A stretch of 64,000 bases of DNA from Areca catechu (lineage: Eukaryota > Streptophyta > Magnoliopsida > Arecales > Arecaceae). Made by a program: the position numbers and the translations under genes. The notes under the pieces are model-generated. The model saw only the letters and a list, made by a program, of their open reading frames with translations, was not told the DNA's origin and did not search any database. Where the stretch lies: contig CM038050.1 of assembly GCA_021397845.1 (NCBI GenBank), positions 143,157,980 through 143,221,979 on the forward strand. The letters are read 5' to 3'. Positions 53,410 through 64,000 of the stretch are shown piece after piece (the first letter of the stretch is position 1; each line of letters begins with the position of its first letter).

Positions 53410-56143
53410 TGATATGGCAACATCAGTGATGTGGAGTGTATGTTAGATCTATCTAGATGCCAGCAGTGCCACGTGGATTTTTTCTTTTAAAGTTTCCCCC
53501 GGGTGGCTTGGCCCATGATCGTCCTCACCCGGGATGAGGCGCCCCTGTTCCCTCGCTAGGTGATGCCCCAAGACGAGTCGAGCCAGGCACTTCTGCTCCT
53601 TCGCCAGGTGGCACCCCAAGATGGGTCCACCTCGATCAAAGTCGAGCCTTCCTTTGCCAATTCGCCAGGAGTCCACCCAGGAGGGGTCCACCTCGGCCAA
53701 AGCTGGCGCCTATGCTCCCTCAACAGGTGGCGCCCCAAGATGGTCCACCTCGCCAAGGTTGAGCCAGGCGCTCCTGCACCTTCGCCAGGTGGCACCCCAA
53801 GATGGGTCCACCTCGGTCAAAGTCGAGCCTTCCTCTACCACTTCGCCAGGTGTCCACCAAGGAGGGGTCCACCTCGACCGATGCTGGTGGCCTCTGCTCC
53901 CTCGCCAGGTGGCACCCCAAGATGGGTCCACCTCGATGAGGTCGAGCCAGGCACTCCTGCTCCTTCGCCAGGTGTCCACCAAGGAGGGGTCCACCTCGAC
54001 CGATGCTGGTGGCCTCTGCTCCCTCGCCAGGTGGCACCCCAAGATGGGTCCACCTCGATGAGGTCGAGCCAGGCACTCCTGCTCCTTCGCCTGGTGGCAC
54101 CCCAAGATGGGTCCACCTCGACCGAAGTCGAGCCTTCTTCTGCCACTTCGCAAGGTGTCCACCCAGGAGGGGTCCACCTCAATCGAAGCTAGCAGTCTCT
54201 GCTCCCTTGTCAGGTGGTGCCCCAATATGGATCCACCTCGTCGAGGTTGAGCTGGGCGCTCCTGCTCTTTCACCAGGTGTCACCCCAAGAGGGGTCCACC
54301 TCGGTCGAAGTCGAGCCTTCCTTTGCAACTTCGCCAGGTGTCCACCCAGGAGGGGTCCACCTTGGTTAAAGCTAGTGGCCTCTGCTCCCTCGCCAGGTGG
54401 CACCCCAAGACGGGTCCACCTCGTCGAGGTCGAGCCAGGCGCTCCGGCTCCTTCGCCAGGTGGCACCCCAAGATGGGTCCACCTCGGCCAAAGTCGAGCC
54501 TTCCTCTGTCACTTCGCCAAGTGTCCACCCAAAAGGGGTCCATCTTGGCCAAAGCTAGCGGCCTCTGCTCCCTCGCCAGCTGGCACCCCAAGACGGGTTC
54601 ACCTTGCCGAGGTCGAGCGAGGCACTCCTGCTCCTTTGCTAGGTGGCACCCCAAGATGGGTCCACCTTGGTCGAAGTCGAGTCTTCCTTTGCCACTTCGC
54701 CAGGTGTCCACCCAGGAGGGGTCCACCTCAGCCGAAGCTGGCTGTCTCTACTCCCTCGCTAGGTGGTGCCCCAAGATGGGTCCACCTCGTCGAGGTCGAG
54801 CTAGGCGCCCCAGCTCCTTCGCCAGGTGGCACCCCAAGATAGGTCCACCTCAGCCAAAGTCGAGCCTTCCTTTGCCACTTCACCAGGTGTCCACCCAGGA
54901 GTGGTCCACCTCGGCCAAAGCTCGCGGCCTCTACTCCCTCGCCATGTGGTGCCCCAAGACAGGTCCACCTCACCGAGGTCGAGTCGAAAGCTCCTGCCCC
55001 TTCACTAGGTGGCACCCCAAGAAGGGTCCACCTCGACCGAAGTCGAGCCTTCCTCTGCCACTTCTCCAGGTGTCCACCCAGGAGGGGTCCACCTCGGTCG
55101 AAGCTGGCAGCCTCTGCTCTCTCGCAAGGTGGCACCCCAAGACGGGCCCACCTCACCGAGGTTGAGCCAGGCGCTCCTGCCACTTTGCCAGGTGTCCACC
55201 CAGGAGGGGTCCACCTCGACCGAAGCTGGTGGCCTCTGCTCCCTCGCCAAGTGGTGACCCAAGACAGGTCCACCTTATCAAGGTTGAGCCTGGCGCTCCT
55301 GCCACTCTGCCAGGTGGTAGCCCCTGATGGGTTCACCTCAGCTAAAGTCAGCCCTACTTTGCAAAGCCTCCGGGAATCAGAGGTAGGAGCCATGAGGTCA
55401 ATGCTAGAGTCAGCATGCGGCATATCCTATATAGGGTTCCCAGTACGGCCCGCAATGGCACATGGAACCTCATTTACACCAGTTAAGGAGGGCCCCATAA
55501 TCGAGGTATTGAATCCTTGTGGACAGGGGCCTGGAACCTAGAAAATCCATAGTCAATGCCCCGAGATGAGGGCTCCCATGCTTGGCTCGAGATCTCGCCA
55601 GGTTCCTCCTTTCATGACAGCATGGTGGACGAGGCAACCTCGCCGCTTAACACCCAAACTCGAAGAGGAGGGGAGGATGTGGGAAAGGAGTCAGGAACCT
55701 CTGGGAGCCTTCGAGAGGGGAGGAAACAAAAGCTGAAGGTGGTCCGGTGGTATAAGAGGGACAGTGAAAGCGGACGGGAAGGTAAGCCACTGAGAGGAAC
55801 GAACACGTAGAGAAAGGGATAATGATTCTGGGGCTCCCGGAAGTTCCCAGACCCAAGCCCGACGAGTCGAGTGCAGGAAACTAGGTTTCAACCCCTCTCG
55901 TTCCCACACTTCTTTCATAAAAAACCTCCTCTAAGCACGGGAATCTAGTAGAGACCCGTCTTAGTGGATCTGTTCCATCTTGCCGCTCGCTAACTTGACC
56001 GTCGGAGTGCCCCCACTGGAACCCCTAGCCTGGGTCTCTGACCTTATTTTGTAAGTCCGGAGGCTTGGAGATCCCAAGGCGAAGGAGTCCAAGGTCCGGC
56101 GCCAGTACATAAGCTACAGGCCACAGCTGTAAGATCGGCAACA
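53410..56143 (+). repeat. 3' LTR of gypsy H
   Basis: A 2734-bp LTR, 302 bp longer than the 5' LTR because the internal tandem array has more units. It starts TGATATGGCAACATC and ends GATCGGCAACA; the flank is ATGTG. TATAAGAG is at 55751-55758. The ORFs on both strands arise from the array. Confidence 0.92.
53560..55330. repeat. Higher-order tandem array in the H 3' LTR
   Basis: The same roughly 60-bp modules and 180-bp higher-order unit as in the 5' LTR, with about nine to ten cycles. At 53870-54070 one segment of about 120 bp (ACCAAGGAGGGGTCCACC...CGATGCTGGTGGCC) is directly duplicated, almost unchanged, so a recent unit gain is visible. Confidence 0.85.
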
Positions 56144-56148
56144 ATGTG

Positions 56149-56956
56149 CAAACCCTAGCCACCGCAACCTCTCTCTCTCCTCCACTCAACCCTAGCCAAC
56201 CCCACCTCATCACAAACCCTAAGCCACCCTCCATACCCCAGCCCCAGGCTGCCACCCTCTCTCCCATCTTCCATCAAACCGCCAACACCAAACCACTCCA
56301 ACCCTTGGCCACCCCTTCCTTCCCTCTTCCAGGTGTACCTTAGCCTCCTGGCCACTAGGAGCTCCTTTCCAAGGCATCCCCTTCTGCAGCAAGGCCGCCC
56401 TCTCCAAGCCAGGCATCCAACTTCTCAAGCAGGCCGCCAGCCTCTCCAACAACCTCTCTCTCTCTCTTCCATCCTCATCCTATTTTTTATTTTTCTTGTC
56501 ATCTGTGAACCTAACCTGTGACGTGTGTAGGATCCTTCTAGTGAGACTGTCCAAGGAAGAGGTCTTCTTTGCCTTCAAGACTAGTTGATAGAAAGCTGGC
56601 TGATCCACGGGAAAGAGACCATTCATCCAGGCATGCTGATCCAAGAGTGCAGAGCGACCTCGTCTTCGATCAAGACAACATCATTTCCAGGTATTAACCC
56701 AAACCCTTCTCATAGTTCTGTTTTATTGAAAATTAGACTGTCCAAACTGAGTGGTTTCTCAACCCTCATAGTCCTAATCTTTATTTCTCTACATGTTCTT
56801 AACTGCGTGTAGTGTAGTTGGTGTTTACATCCTTTTTTGCTAGTTCTTTTCATCTTTCTCAGGAACATAGCCATCAAACAAAAATTTGAAAATTAATTAA
56901 AATTATTAATTACTATTTTCCTGCATGTTCATCCCTTCCCATTGCATCCCACATCA
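56149..56956 (+). repeat. Gypsy E/E' LTR, right part (continued from 31991)
   Basis: After removal of gypsy H this joins 31991 without loss. The combined LTR is about 1.6 kb. It is rich in AACCCTAGCC and CCTCTCTCT here, then AT-rich, and ends CCCACATCA, the inverse of the TGRTGYGGG start. TTTGGTATCAGAGC, a primer-binding site, follows at once. ORFs here are not genes. Confidence 0.78.
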
Positions 56957-57800
56957 ATTTGGTATCAGAGCTTAGGATTAGGATAGTTTGCATCTTTCCT
57001 AAACACAAAAACAACACACATACAAAAATTATACATGCTATTTTCTGCATTAGGGGTCCAAATTTAGGTCTTGTTTCCCATCTTAGACTTACTATTTTTT
57101 TCTATTTTTTGGACTGAATATTCAAGCCCCTACATGGATCTTGATGCACCTAGAATAATGCATGTATGAAATCATGCACGCATGGTATGAAACATAGAGA
57201 ACCATTCTTGAATCATACAATGATGCAGCAAGCATAATATGTCACACATATGTAATGTAAGCTCATACCTTTGAGATGACGATCACTTGGAAGGCACAAG
57301 CTCCACCTGCAAGGAAGAAGAGTAGGCTCTACAGCACACACATACTACCTCTACAGGTGGTTCACACCAGGGTACGGGATTCCTCCTCCTTCCTTCGAGG
57401 TGCTAGCCTCTCTGGAAACAGTGTCGGCAGTAGGCACTCCTTCTTCAACAGCTTGAAGAGGTGCAGACTCCTTCAACTCCTTGAAGAATCTGTAGTTGTA
57501 CAGATGGAATAGGACTCTTGAGAACCCTTCCTAACTCTTTGTCCCAAACCTTCAATAGAAGGTATGCACTCAAGAATCCCTCCCAAAACTCAAACTCCCT
57601 CTCTGATAATCTCTCAGAGATCAAGTATGAACTCTAACCATGAGAAAATGGAAGAGTCTCTTGATCTCCTTTTCTGTTCTTCCAGCAAAACTCAAAATAG
57701 GACAAAATCTTGTGAACTGAAAACTATCAACCTCCAAATTCTGATTTGATGAGAGACTATAAAGAGAGTTTGAGTCCCTTGGAATTCAGGGTGTTACAAA
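56957..57800 (+). other. PBS and leader of a second chromovirus copy (E')
   Basis: TGGTATCAGAGC at 56960-56971 pairs with initiator tRNA-Met. The next bases (TTAGGATTAGGATAGTTTGCATC) resemble the sense start of the gypsy B leader (AGGCTAGGACTAGTGCATC). From about 57260 to 57800 the sequence is not recognisable; I see no coding region and cannot say whether it is still leader or part of another, reversed, repeat. Solo-type LTR D3 follows. Confidence 0.6.
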
Positions 57801-59119
57801 TGTTAGGAATTATATCCCAAAGCTAATCATCTAGGCTGTAGATGGTTGTGCGACTCATGTATTATATATGAATTATTAAATTAAAAGGTTTATTCTGGTT
57901 ATTCATCACATGATGTCTTCCTAATTGAACTGTTGTGTGATGATGTCCTTTAAGCTACCTTGTATGCGATGTAGAGAGGATGCATCGTATAACTCATAAA
58001 TTAGTTCACGACCAAAGGATACGCTATTTCAGGATGATGGTGTATCGAGAGTAGGTCATTGATGTCATATCTGTTGGTTGTCCTCTTAACCAAGTAGCAT
58101 GGAGATGTTGGTGTGACATCAGGTGTTGTGTTTGACACTTCACCGAATGAGACTCTCATGCGAGATTCACTTTTTGCCGAAGAGGAGTTTTGCATTAGAA
58201 TGTGGACATGAATTATTCTTTTGACTTGAGATCACTATGGTAGCTTGCAAGCAACTCACTATGCTTAGGTGCCGGACTACCTGGATTTCTAATCCAGTGA
58301 AAGAAGGTTGCTGGGTACAATCAAGTACTTGGTAGCAGTAGTAAGATCGAGATAGGATTGACCTTTCCAAATGGTTTGGATTGAATGCTTAATATACCTC
58401 AATTGAAAAAGACCTTGGCCAGGGCATTCCTTGTAAGGAGTTACAGGAATTCTTTGTTTGAGACATATTGAGATGGATTGATTAGGTTTGGACAATTTAA
58501 CCCTATGCCATCCAAAGCATTAGGAGATTAAAGGAATAAGTTCATCGATATTCCATATTTGATAGGTTCATGTTGCTCTACAACCTTCAACCTATCCAGA
58601 TGCTAGGTGTCATTGCTTGATGGTGACTTTGGCTGGTACTGGAAACGTTCCTATGCTACCGATTTGTGTTTGAACCTATGGGATTACACACCGAGGGTTT
58701 CTTCTTACTTTGTTGGCATGCGAACAATCGAGAATAATTCTAGACTCATTTCATAAGGTGTTGTCAAACTTTTGTTCGAGCCAACTCTTTTGAATGAGTC
58801 GACTCGAGCCAAGTCGACTCGTCTGTCGGACTACTGTAAACTGAAACTGCTTCATTTAATTATGTAATTATTGCAGGGATTTAATGGATGCATTTCTAGA
58901 TTTTATGATCTACGGTTGCTGAATCCCAAGAGGCTTGTAACCCCTCTGAATCCCAAAAGTCTCATTCCTCCATATAATCTCCCCTTGCTGGATTGCTGGA
59001 GGGAGATCAATCATCCCAGTTCTTCCTCCAACTCTCCTTGCTACTGTTCTTGGTCCCTTTGGAGAATAGCACATGAGATCAAGATTTGAATCTTGATTTC
59101 TAAGAGATTGTTAAAGGGA
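57801..59119 (+). repeat. D-type LTR D3, left part (split by copia F2)
   Basis: It starts TGTTAGGAATTATATCCCAAAG, a diverged form of the D1/D2 start, and carries the conserved block CTTGAGATCACTATGG...CTATGCTTAGGTGCCGG (58226-58335). The bases before it are ACAAA; no matching copy is seen before 59120, so its right end lies beyond copia F2. Two or three GTCGACTC motifs occur at 58776-58830. Whether it is a solo LTR or a full element cannot be seen. Confidence 0.7.
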
Positions 59120-60543
59120 TGTTGACTCTGTTATTGATTTTGATGATAAGCAAAATGCTTATATACAAGTTGAGTACTAATTATTTCTTTGAAGTGTGTT
59201 TTTATAGAAAAAGGTGCTCATCAATTCAACAAAATTTAATTGATTGTCAAACAATAAAAATGTCCCAACTATGGATGAAAGATTAGTTTAAAGTGGACTT
59301 TGATAGTTGAAGAATGCTTAAAAGGATACAAGAATTCAATACAATTTGCTTTCAGCAAAAGTTAAGGTGTTCTTGAAGAAATCTCAGTCAAGTGTCGACT
59401 CATGATAGTGGAAGTATCGACTCAATCTGATACGCAGAAAGAGTTTCAGATGGCATAGTTGAAGTGTCGACTCAAGGATAGGCTCATCGCCTGAGACATT
59501 TTTGTTATAGAACTTGCTCAAGTTGAAGACTTACCTGAAGTGTCGACACATGGATATCAAGTGTCGACTCAAAGGTTGACTCACCAGAGTAAGTGTTGAC
59601 TCCCAGAAGTATCGACTCATGGAATGCAAGTGTTGACCCTAAGTATCGACTCACAGCTTGAAGTGACGACACTTGGTGTTCCAAAAATAGTAACGACTAG
59701 TTTTCAAATGTAGAACTTGCTCCTCTTGGCTCCCAATGGCTAGTTTTTTGTATCTAACAGCCATAAACCAACTTTGTGGCCTTGAAAAGGTATTTAAATG
59801 ATTCAAATCAAATCTAAACACAAGGAGAATAAAGAGAATTAAGAGAGGAACACCAAGAGAAAGAAAAAGCAAGTGCATTCACTCAAATTCATTGAGAGCA
59901 ACTACCTTCAAGCAAAAAGAAGTCTCCAAGCATTCAAGAGCTTTTAAGAGAATTCAAGTCCAACCTTCTGAGCATTAATAAAGGCTTCATCAAGTTGAAG
60001 ATAGCACTATATCAGAGCTTCAAAGAGATATCCGCTTTTATTAGAATGCTTTCATTGTTTCTTTACTTCAAACTTATTCTTGTTGTAAAGATTTTTGGTT
60101 AGTCTATTGAAAAACCAAGGAGGTTGTTGGTTAGCCTTAAAAACCAATTAGGTTCTTGGTTAGCCCATAAAACCAAGGGAGGCTATTGGTGAGCCTTAAA
60201 ATCAATTAGGTTCTTAGTTAGCCTGGAAAATCAAGTGAGGTTTTGACTTGTGATCCTTATGAAAACAAGTCGGGTTTGATTAGTGAGCCCGAAAAACTAA
60301 TCGGTTGTAATCGATTGAGATTATAGTGAATTCCTAAGTGGGCCTTGGGGAGTGGATGTAGGTGCATTGAAAAGCACCGAACCACTATACTTGCTTTGTG
60401 TTTGTGATTGATTGTCTTTTTAATTTCTCTTATTTTTATTGCTTTTATATTTCCACTGCATACTCACTAAGAATACTTTACACTTGCATTTAAGTTTTTA
60501 AAAATCCAATTCACCCCCATATTGGGTTGCATACTGGGCAACA
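59120..60543 (+). repeat. 5' LTR of copia F2
   Basis: A 1424-bp LTR, TGTTGACTCTG to ACTGGGCAACA. A block of AAGTGTCGACTCA-like units is at 59390-59670, TATTTAAA near 59791-59798, and GGTTCTTGGTTAGCC repeats at 60100-60300. The end CACCCCCATATTGGGTTGC is the same edge as in F1 (18391-18423). Confidence 0.85.
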
Positions 60544-60600
60544 AGTGGTATCAAAGCCCTGTTCTCAATGTATAGGTTTAACTGCCTTGAGTAAAGATCT

Positions 60601-61701
60601 ATGGCAGCCCCTATTGGTACTAGTGTAGTTGAGGGACAAGCCTCAAATAGACCTCCATATTTTAATGAAACAAATTATACTTATTGAAAAACTAAAATGA
60701 AAATTTACATGCATTCAATTGATTATAATTTATGGAAGGTGGTTGATTATAATTTTTGGAAGGTTATTGATAAGGGTCTTCATGTTCCTTCGATTGTTGT
60801 TAATGGTGTTTCCATCCCAAAGCTCGAAGAGGATTGGGATGAAAATGATATTAAACAATTCAAGATCAATGCAAAAGCAATAAATCTCCTCTATTATGCA
60901 TGATCATAGTGAGTTTAATAGAATTTCTACATGCACATCTACCAAGAAAATATGGGACACACTTAAAGTTACCCATGAGGGTACTGATCAAGTGAAGAAC
61001 ACTAAAGTAAACATGTAAGTGTACACTTATGAAATGTTCTGAATGGAACCTAATGAATCTATCACTAACATATATACTAAATTAACAAACATAGTAAATG
61101 GCATGAGAAGTTTAGGAAAAACTATGTCTAATACTGATCTTGTCAACAAAATTCTTAGGTCACTTCCAACTTCATGGGATCCAAAGGTGCCGCCATACAA
61201 GAAGCAAAGGATGTTAACAAATTACCCTTGGAGTAGCTAGTGGGATCGCTCATGACTTATGAGCTCAATTTAAAGCAAAAATCTATGGATATGGACAAAA
61301 AGCAAAAAGGGATAGCCTTCAAGTCTACTATTCAAGAAGAATCCTCAAATGAAGAATCGGAGGAAGAAGATGAAAATGAGAGTGAGGAAGCACTTTTAGC
61401 AAGGACATTTAGAAAATTTATGAAAAGAAGGAAGTTCCATTACAAGAAAAGGTTCCAAACAACTAAAGAGAAGGGAAAAGAAAAGGAAAAAGAAAAGGAA
61501 AAGGTGAAGGAGATACCTACATGCTTCGAATGCAAGAAGCCCGGACACTACAAATTTGACTATCCTCTTCTAGAGAAATCAAGAAAGAAGCTTAGGAAGA
61601 AAGCTATGATGGCAACCTGGAGTGATAGTGAGGACTCCAGCTCAGAGGAAGAACAAGCTGAAATTGCAAATCTATGTCTCATGGCACATCAAGAACAATA
61701 A
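60601..61701 (+). pseudogene. Copia F2 gag with damaged zinc knuckle
   Basis: It starts ATG 60601 (MAAPIGTSVVEGQASNRPPY), near the PBS. A TGA at 60685-60687 stands at a usual Trp (NETNYTYW). The frame continues with MKIYMHSIDYNLWKVV, then a shift near 60900, and ESITNIYTKLTNIVNGMRSL (61060). After a second shift an acidic stretch (SSNEESEEEDENESEE) precedes a Lys-rich KEKEKEKEKVKE and the knuckle CFECKKPGHYKFDYP at about 61522-61566. The last Cys is Tyr, so zinc binding is probably lost. Confidence 0.82.
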
Positions 61702-62148
61702 GAGGTAATTTCTGATATTGAAGTAGATTTTATCTTTGATGAATTGAAAAATGCTTTCGATGAATTAGTGCATTATTACAAACTAATTTTATCTGAAAAT
61801 AAAAAATTGAAATAGCATGCAAATAGTTTTTCACATGAAAATAATTCTTTGTTAAATGAAGTTAGCGAACTGAAAAATAAACTTAATATTTTAGAAAAGA
61901 AAAATAAGGCTTTAACAATGAAAAATGATGTTTTGAAAATACCTAAAATTATTATTTCAAATGGCGATCTTTTAAAGAAAAATAAAGATTTAGAAATAGA
62001 AAATAAAAACTATAAAAATGAACTTGATAAAATAAAACCCTCTGTTGAAAAGTTCACTTATAGTTCTAAAAAACTAAATCTTCTTTTAAACAACCAAAGA
62101 GCTATTTTTAACAAAGTAGGATTAGGATACAAACCTCAAAAATAGCAA
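61702..62148 (+). pseudogene. Copia F2 coiled-coil spacer between gag and protease
   Basis: Asn/Lys/Leu-rich heptads (LLNEVSELKNKLNILEKKNK, KNKDLEIENKNYKNELDKIK) at 61849-62050, ending ...KVGLGYKPQK before TAG at 62143-62145. SIRE-type elements have such a coiled segment here. A TAG at 61813-61815 interrupts it (Lys-Leu-Lys, stop, His-Ala). Confidence 0.68.
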
Positions 62149-63619
62149 AAGTATCTGAAAATTTTTTTTGTACATGTATCATCAAGTATTACATGTTTTT
62201 CATACAAAAAATAAGGTCACAAAGCTTTTCAATATAACATGAGAAAAATCAATATTTTTGGAAAGGTTTGGGTTCCAAAAAGAACCAATTTATATACTAA
62301 TCCTAAAGGACCCAAGTTGGCTTGGGTACCTAAAAACAAAACTTGATTTGTTTTATAGGTGTGTCTTACAACCAAGAAAAATAAAAGACTATGATATCTT
62401 GATAGTGGTTGTTCGAGGCACATGACTGGAGATATGAAGCAATTCACTTCTCTTGAAGCAATAAATAGAGGAAGTGTGACCTTCGATGGTAATGATAAAA
62501 GAAAATTCACTGGTATTGGTAAGGTTCACATCTCACCTTCTACTTGTATTAGTAATGTACTCTTAGTTTAAGGTTTAAAGCATAATCTTTTAAGTATTAG
62601 TCAATTTTGTGATAAAGGTTTTCAAGTTATTTTTAAATCATCTTATTGCATGATTGCTAGTCCTGATAAAAATAGAGTAAAATTCATTGGAAAGAGGCAT
62701 GGTAATATTTATTTGGTAGATTTAGATAATCTATCCTTGCCTAATGGAGAATGCCTAGTTGCAATGAATTCTACAAAAGATGAGACTAGTTGGCTTTGGC
62801 ATAGAAGACTAGGACATGCTAGTATGTACTTACTTTCAAAACTTTGCAAAAAGGATTTAGTAAGAGATTTGCCGAAACTTAGTATTGAAAAGATAGAGTT
62901 TGTCAAGCTTGCCAATTTGAAAAACAAGTTAAAACATCTTTCAAACCTAAAGGTTTTGATACTACTAGTAGGCCATTAGAACTACTCAATATGGGTCTCT
63001 TTGGACCAAATAGAACATCCAGTATAGGAGGTAGAGATATGGATTGGTTATAGTGGATGATTTTTCAAGGTTTACATAGGTATTCTTTCTTGCTCATAAA
63101 GATGAATATTTTTCAGTATTTGTGAAGTTTTACCGAAAGATTTTTAATAAAAAAGGTATTTCAGTTATTTGCATACATAGTGATCATGATTCTGAATTTG
63201 AAAATCAAGATTTCAAAAATATTTATAATAAGAAAGGTATTAAACATAATTTTTATGCACCTAGGACACCTCAGCAAAATGGGATAGTAGAAAGAAAAAA
63301 TCGTACTTTAGAAGAAATGGCATGTACTATGCTTTGCAAAAATGATTTGTTAAGATATTTTTGGGCTGAAGCAATTAACACTGCTTGTTATATTTTGAAT
63401 CGTGTTTTAATTTATCCTATTTTAAAAAAAACTTCTTATGAACTTTGGAATCAAAGAAAACCAACTTTAAAGTATTTTCGAGTTTTTGAATGTAACTGTT
63501 TCATTTTAAATAATGGTAAGGATAATCTTGGAAAATTTGATGCCAAGTCTGATGAAGATATCTTTCTAGGATATTCTACATCAAGCAGAGCATACAGAAT
63601 TTTTAACAAAAAATTCTAG
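62149..63619 (+). pseudogene. Copia F2 protease and integrase
   Basis: The protease Asp-Ser-Gly lies at 62401-62409 (YLDSGCSRHMTGDMKQF), with LVKGLKHNLLSISQFCD-like sequence after a TAA at about 62569. The pre-integrase region has WLWHRRLGHASMYLLSKL (62790). The core has a shift near 62960, VIRIHSDHDSEF-type sequence (63170; the usual D is kept), TPQQNGIVERKNRTLEEMA with Glu (63280), and the C-part SYELWNQRKPTLKYFRVFEC with FLGYSTSSRAYRIFN near 63590. Asp/Glu catalytic residues appear present but the frame is broken. Confidence 0.83.
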
Positions 63620-64000
63620 TTGTAAAGGAGTCTGTACATGTAGTTTTTAAAGAGTCTACTAATAAATCCTCTAGGAAAGAGGATACATTTGATGCATGTG
63701 CAGGTGTTGAAAAGCTAAAGGAGCTAACATTGGAAGATCAACCCTCGCAACAAAGTGAAGAAGATCAAGATAAATGTGAAAGAGAAGAAGCCATACAATC
63801 CACACCAAAGCATCAAGATCTACCTGAGTAGAGGTATGCTCATGGACATCCTAAGGAATTAATCCTAGGTGATCCATCTAAAGGGATAAGAACTCGATCT
63901 TTAATTAGAAATGAATGTGATTATATTGCTTTTGTTTCTCAAATAGAGCCAAAATATTTTGAAGATGCTGAAAAAGACCCTAACTGGATAAATGCTATAT
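63620..64000 (+). pseudogene. Copia F2 linker and start of reverse transcriptase (cut by window end)
   Basis: Glu/Lys/Ser-rich linker; a TAG near 63829-63831 replaces the usual Trp before RYAHGHPKELILGD. IRTRSLIRNECDYIAFVSQ and EDAEKDPNWINAI then open the RT domain and run off the window. Confidence 0.78.

Larger units (their letters stand above)
31992..56143 (+). mobile_element. Gypsy H, Tat-type Ty3/gypsy, split by copia A2
   Basis: This 24.2-kb block is a Tat-lineage gypsy of about 14.2 kb plus copia A2. LTRs are 31992-34423 and 53410-56143, with ATGTG at 31987-31991 and 56144-56148. Order: LTR, PBS, gag, protease, RT, RNase H, second (archaeal-type) RNase H, integrase, a long 3' region with tandem repeats and an antisense gene, PPT, LTR. 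The second RNase H and the missing chromodomain identify the Tat group. All genes are broken. It sits in the LTR of gypsy E. Confidence 0.92.
59120..64000 (+). mobile_element. Copia F2, SIRE/Maximus-like Ty1/copia, 5' part
   Basis: The 5' LTR (59120-60543), PBS (60546-60557, TGGTATCAAAGC), gag, protease, integrase and the first RT residues, then the window ends. The host bases before it are AGGGA. LTR ends and the HSDHDSEFENQDFK-type integrase mark it as SIRE-like, the same family as F1. All frames are broken by stops and shifts. Confidence 0.88.

Noticed and set aside
56149..56521. AACCCTAGCC-rich stretch as possible telomere-like or telobox DNA
   Set aside because: There is no TTTAGGG/CCCTAAA array; the copies are irregular and part of the chromovirus LTR.

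Overview
This 64 kb window is repeat-dense plant nuclear DNA. I find no host gene, rRNA or tRNA: nearly every base belongs to an LTR retrotransposon, a solo LTR, or one hAT DNA transposon. Plant origin follows from the lineages seen: Tork/Angela-like and SIRE-like Ty1/copia, chromodomain Ty3/gypsy, Tat-type Ty3/gypsy with a second RNase H, and a plant ZMYM1-like hAT. A large-genome monocot is my guess, not a result.

The window is a stack of nested insertions at least five levels deep, dated against each other by target-site duplications (TSDs) that I located by eye. Base layer: chromovirus E (+), 21337-31202, whose 3' LTR (31203-31991 continued at 56149-56956) runs straight into the primer-binding site of a second copy (E', 56957-57800). 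Into E went chromovirus C (-, 18424-21336, in gag), solo LTR D2 (22614-28517, in pol) and the Tat gypsy H (+, 31992-56143, in the LTR). D2 received hAT element 23822-27068. H received the complete copia A2 (-, 34684-44597, in its leader/gag). C received SIRE-like copia F1 (+, ending at 18423). F1 received chromovirus B (-, 3701-11872), the deletion derivative G (12336-14048) and solo LTR D1 (16031-18385). Chromovirus B received copia A (+, 1-3700). At the right, D-type LTR D3 (57801-59119, continuing) received SIRE-like copia F2 (59120 to the window end).

Only A2 has an uninterrupted gag-pol (1296 aa) with both LTRs, PBS, PPT and TSD; by eye its LTRs differ at roughly 30 positions in 2.4 kb. 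All other coding regions are broken by stops and frameshifts, many of them of the CG/CHG-deamination type.

The most unusual signals are non-coding: a leader block shared by copia A2 and gypsy B and C; paired dyads (GAGTCCAC/GTGGACTC) in every copia A LTR; four palindromic motifs in the A2 leader; a roughly 180-bp higher-order tandem array inside the H LTRs; and a spliced-looking antisense gene plus a 150-bp array in the 3' part of H. All coordinates were read by eye; lineage names come from remembered protein motifs, not searches.
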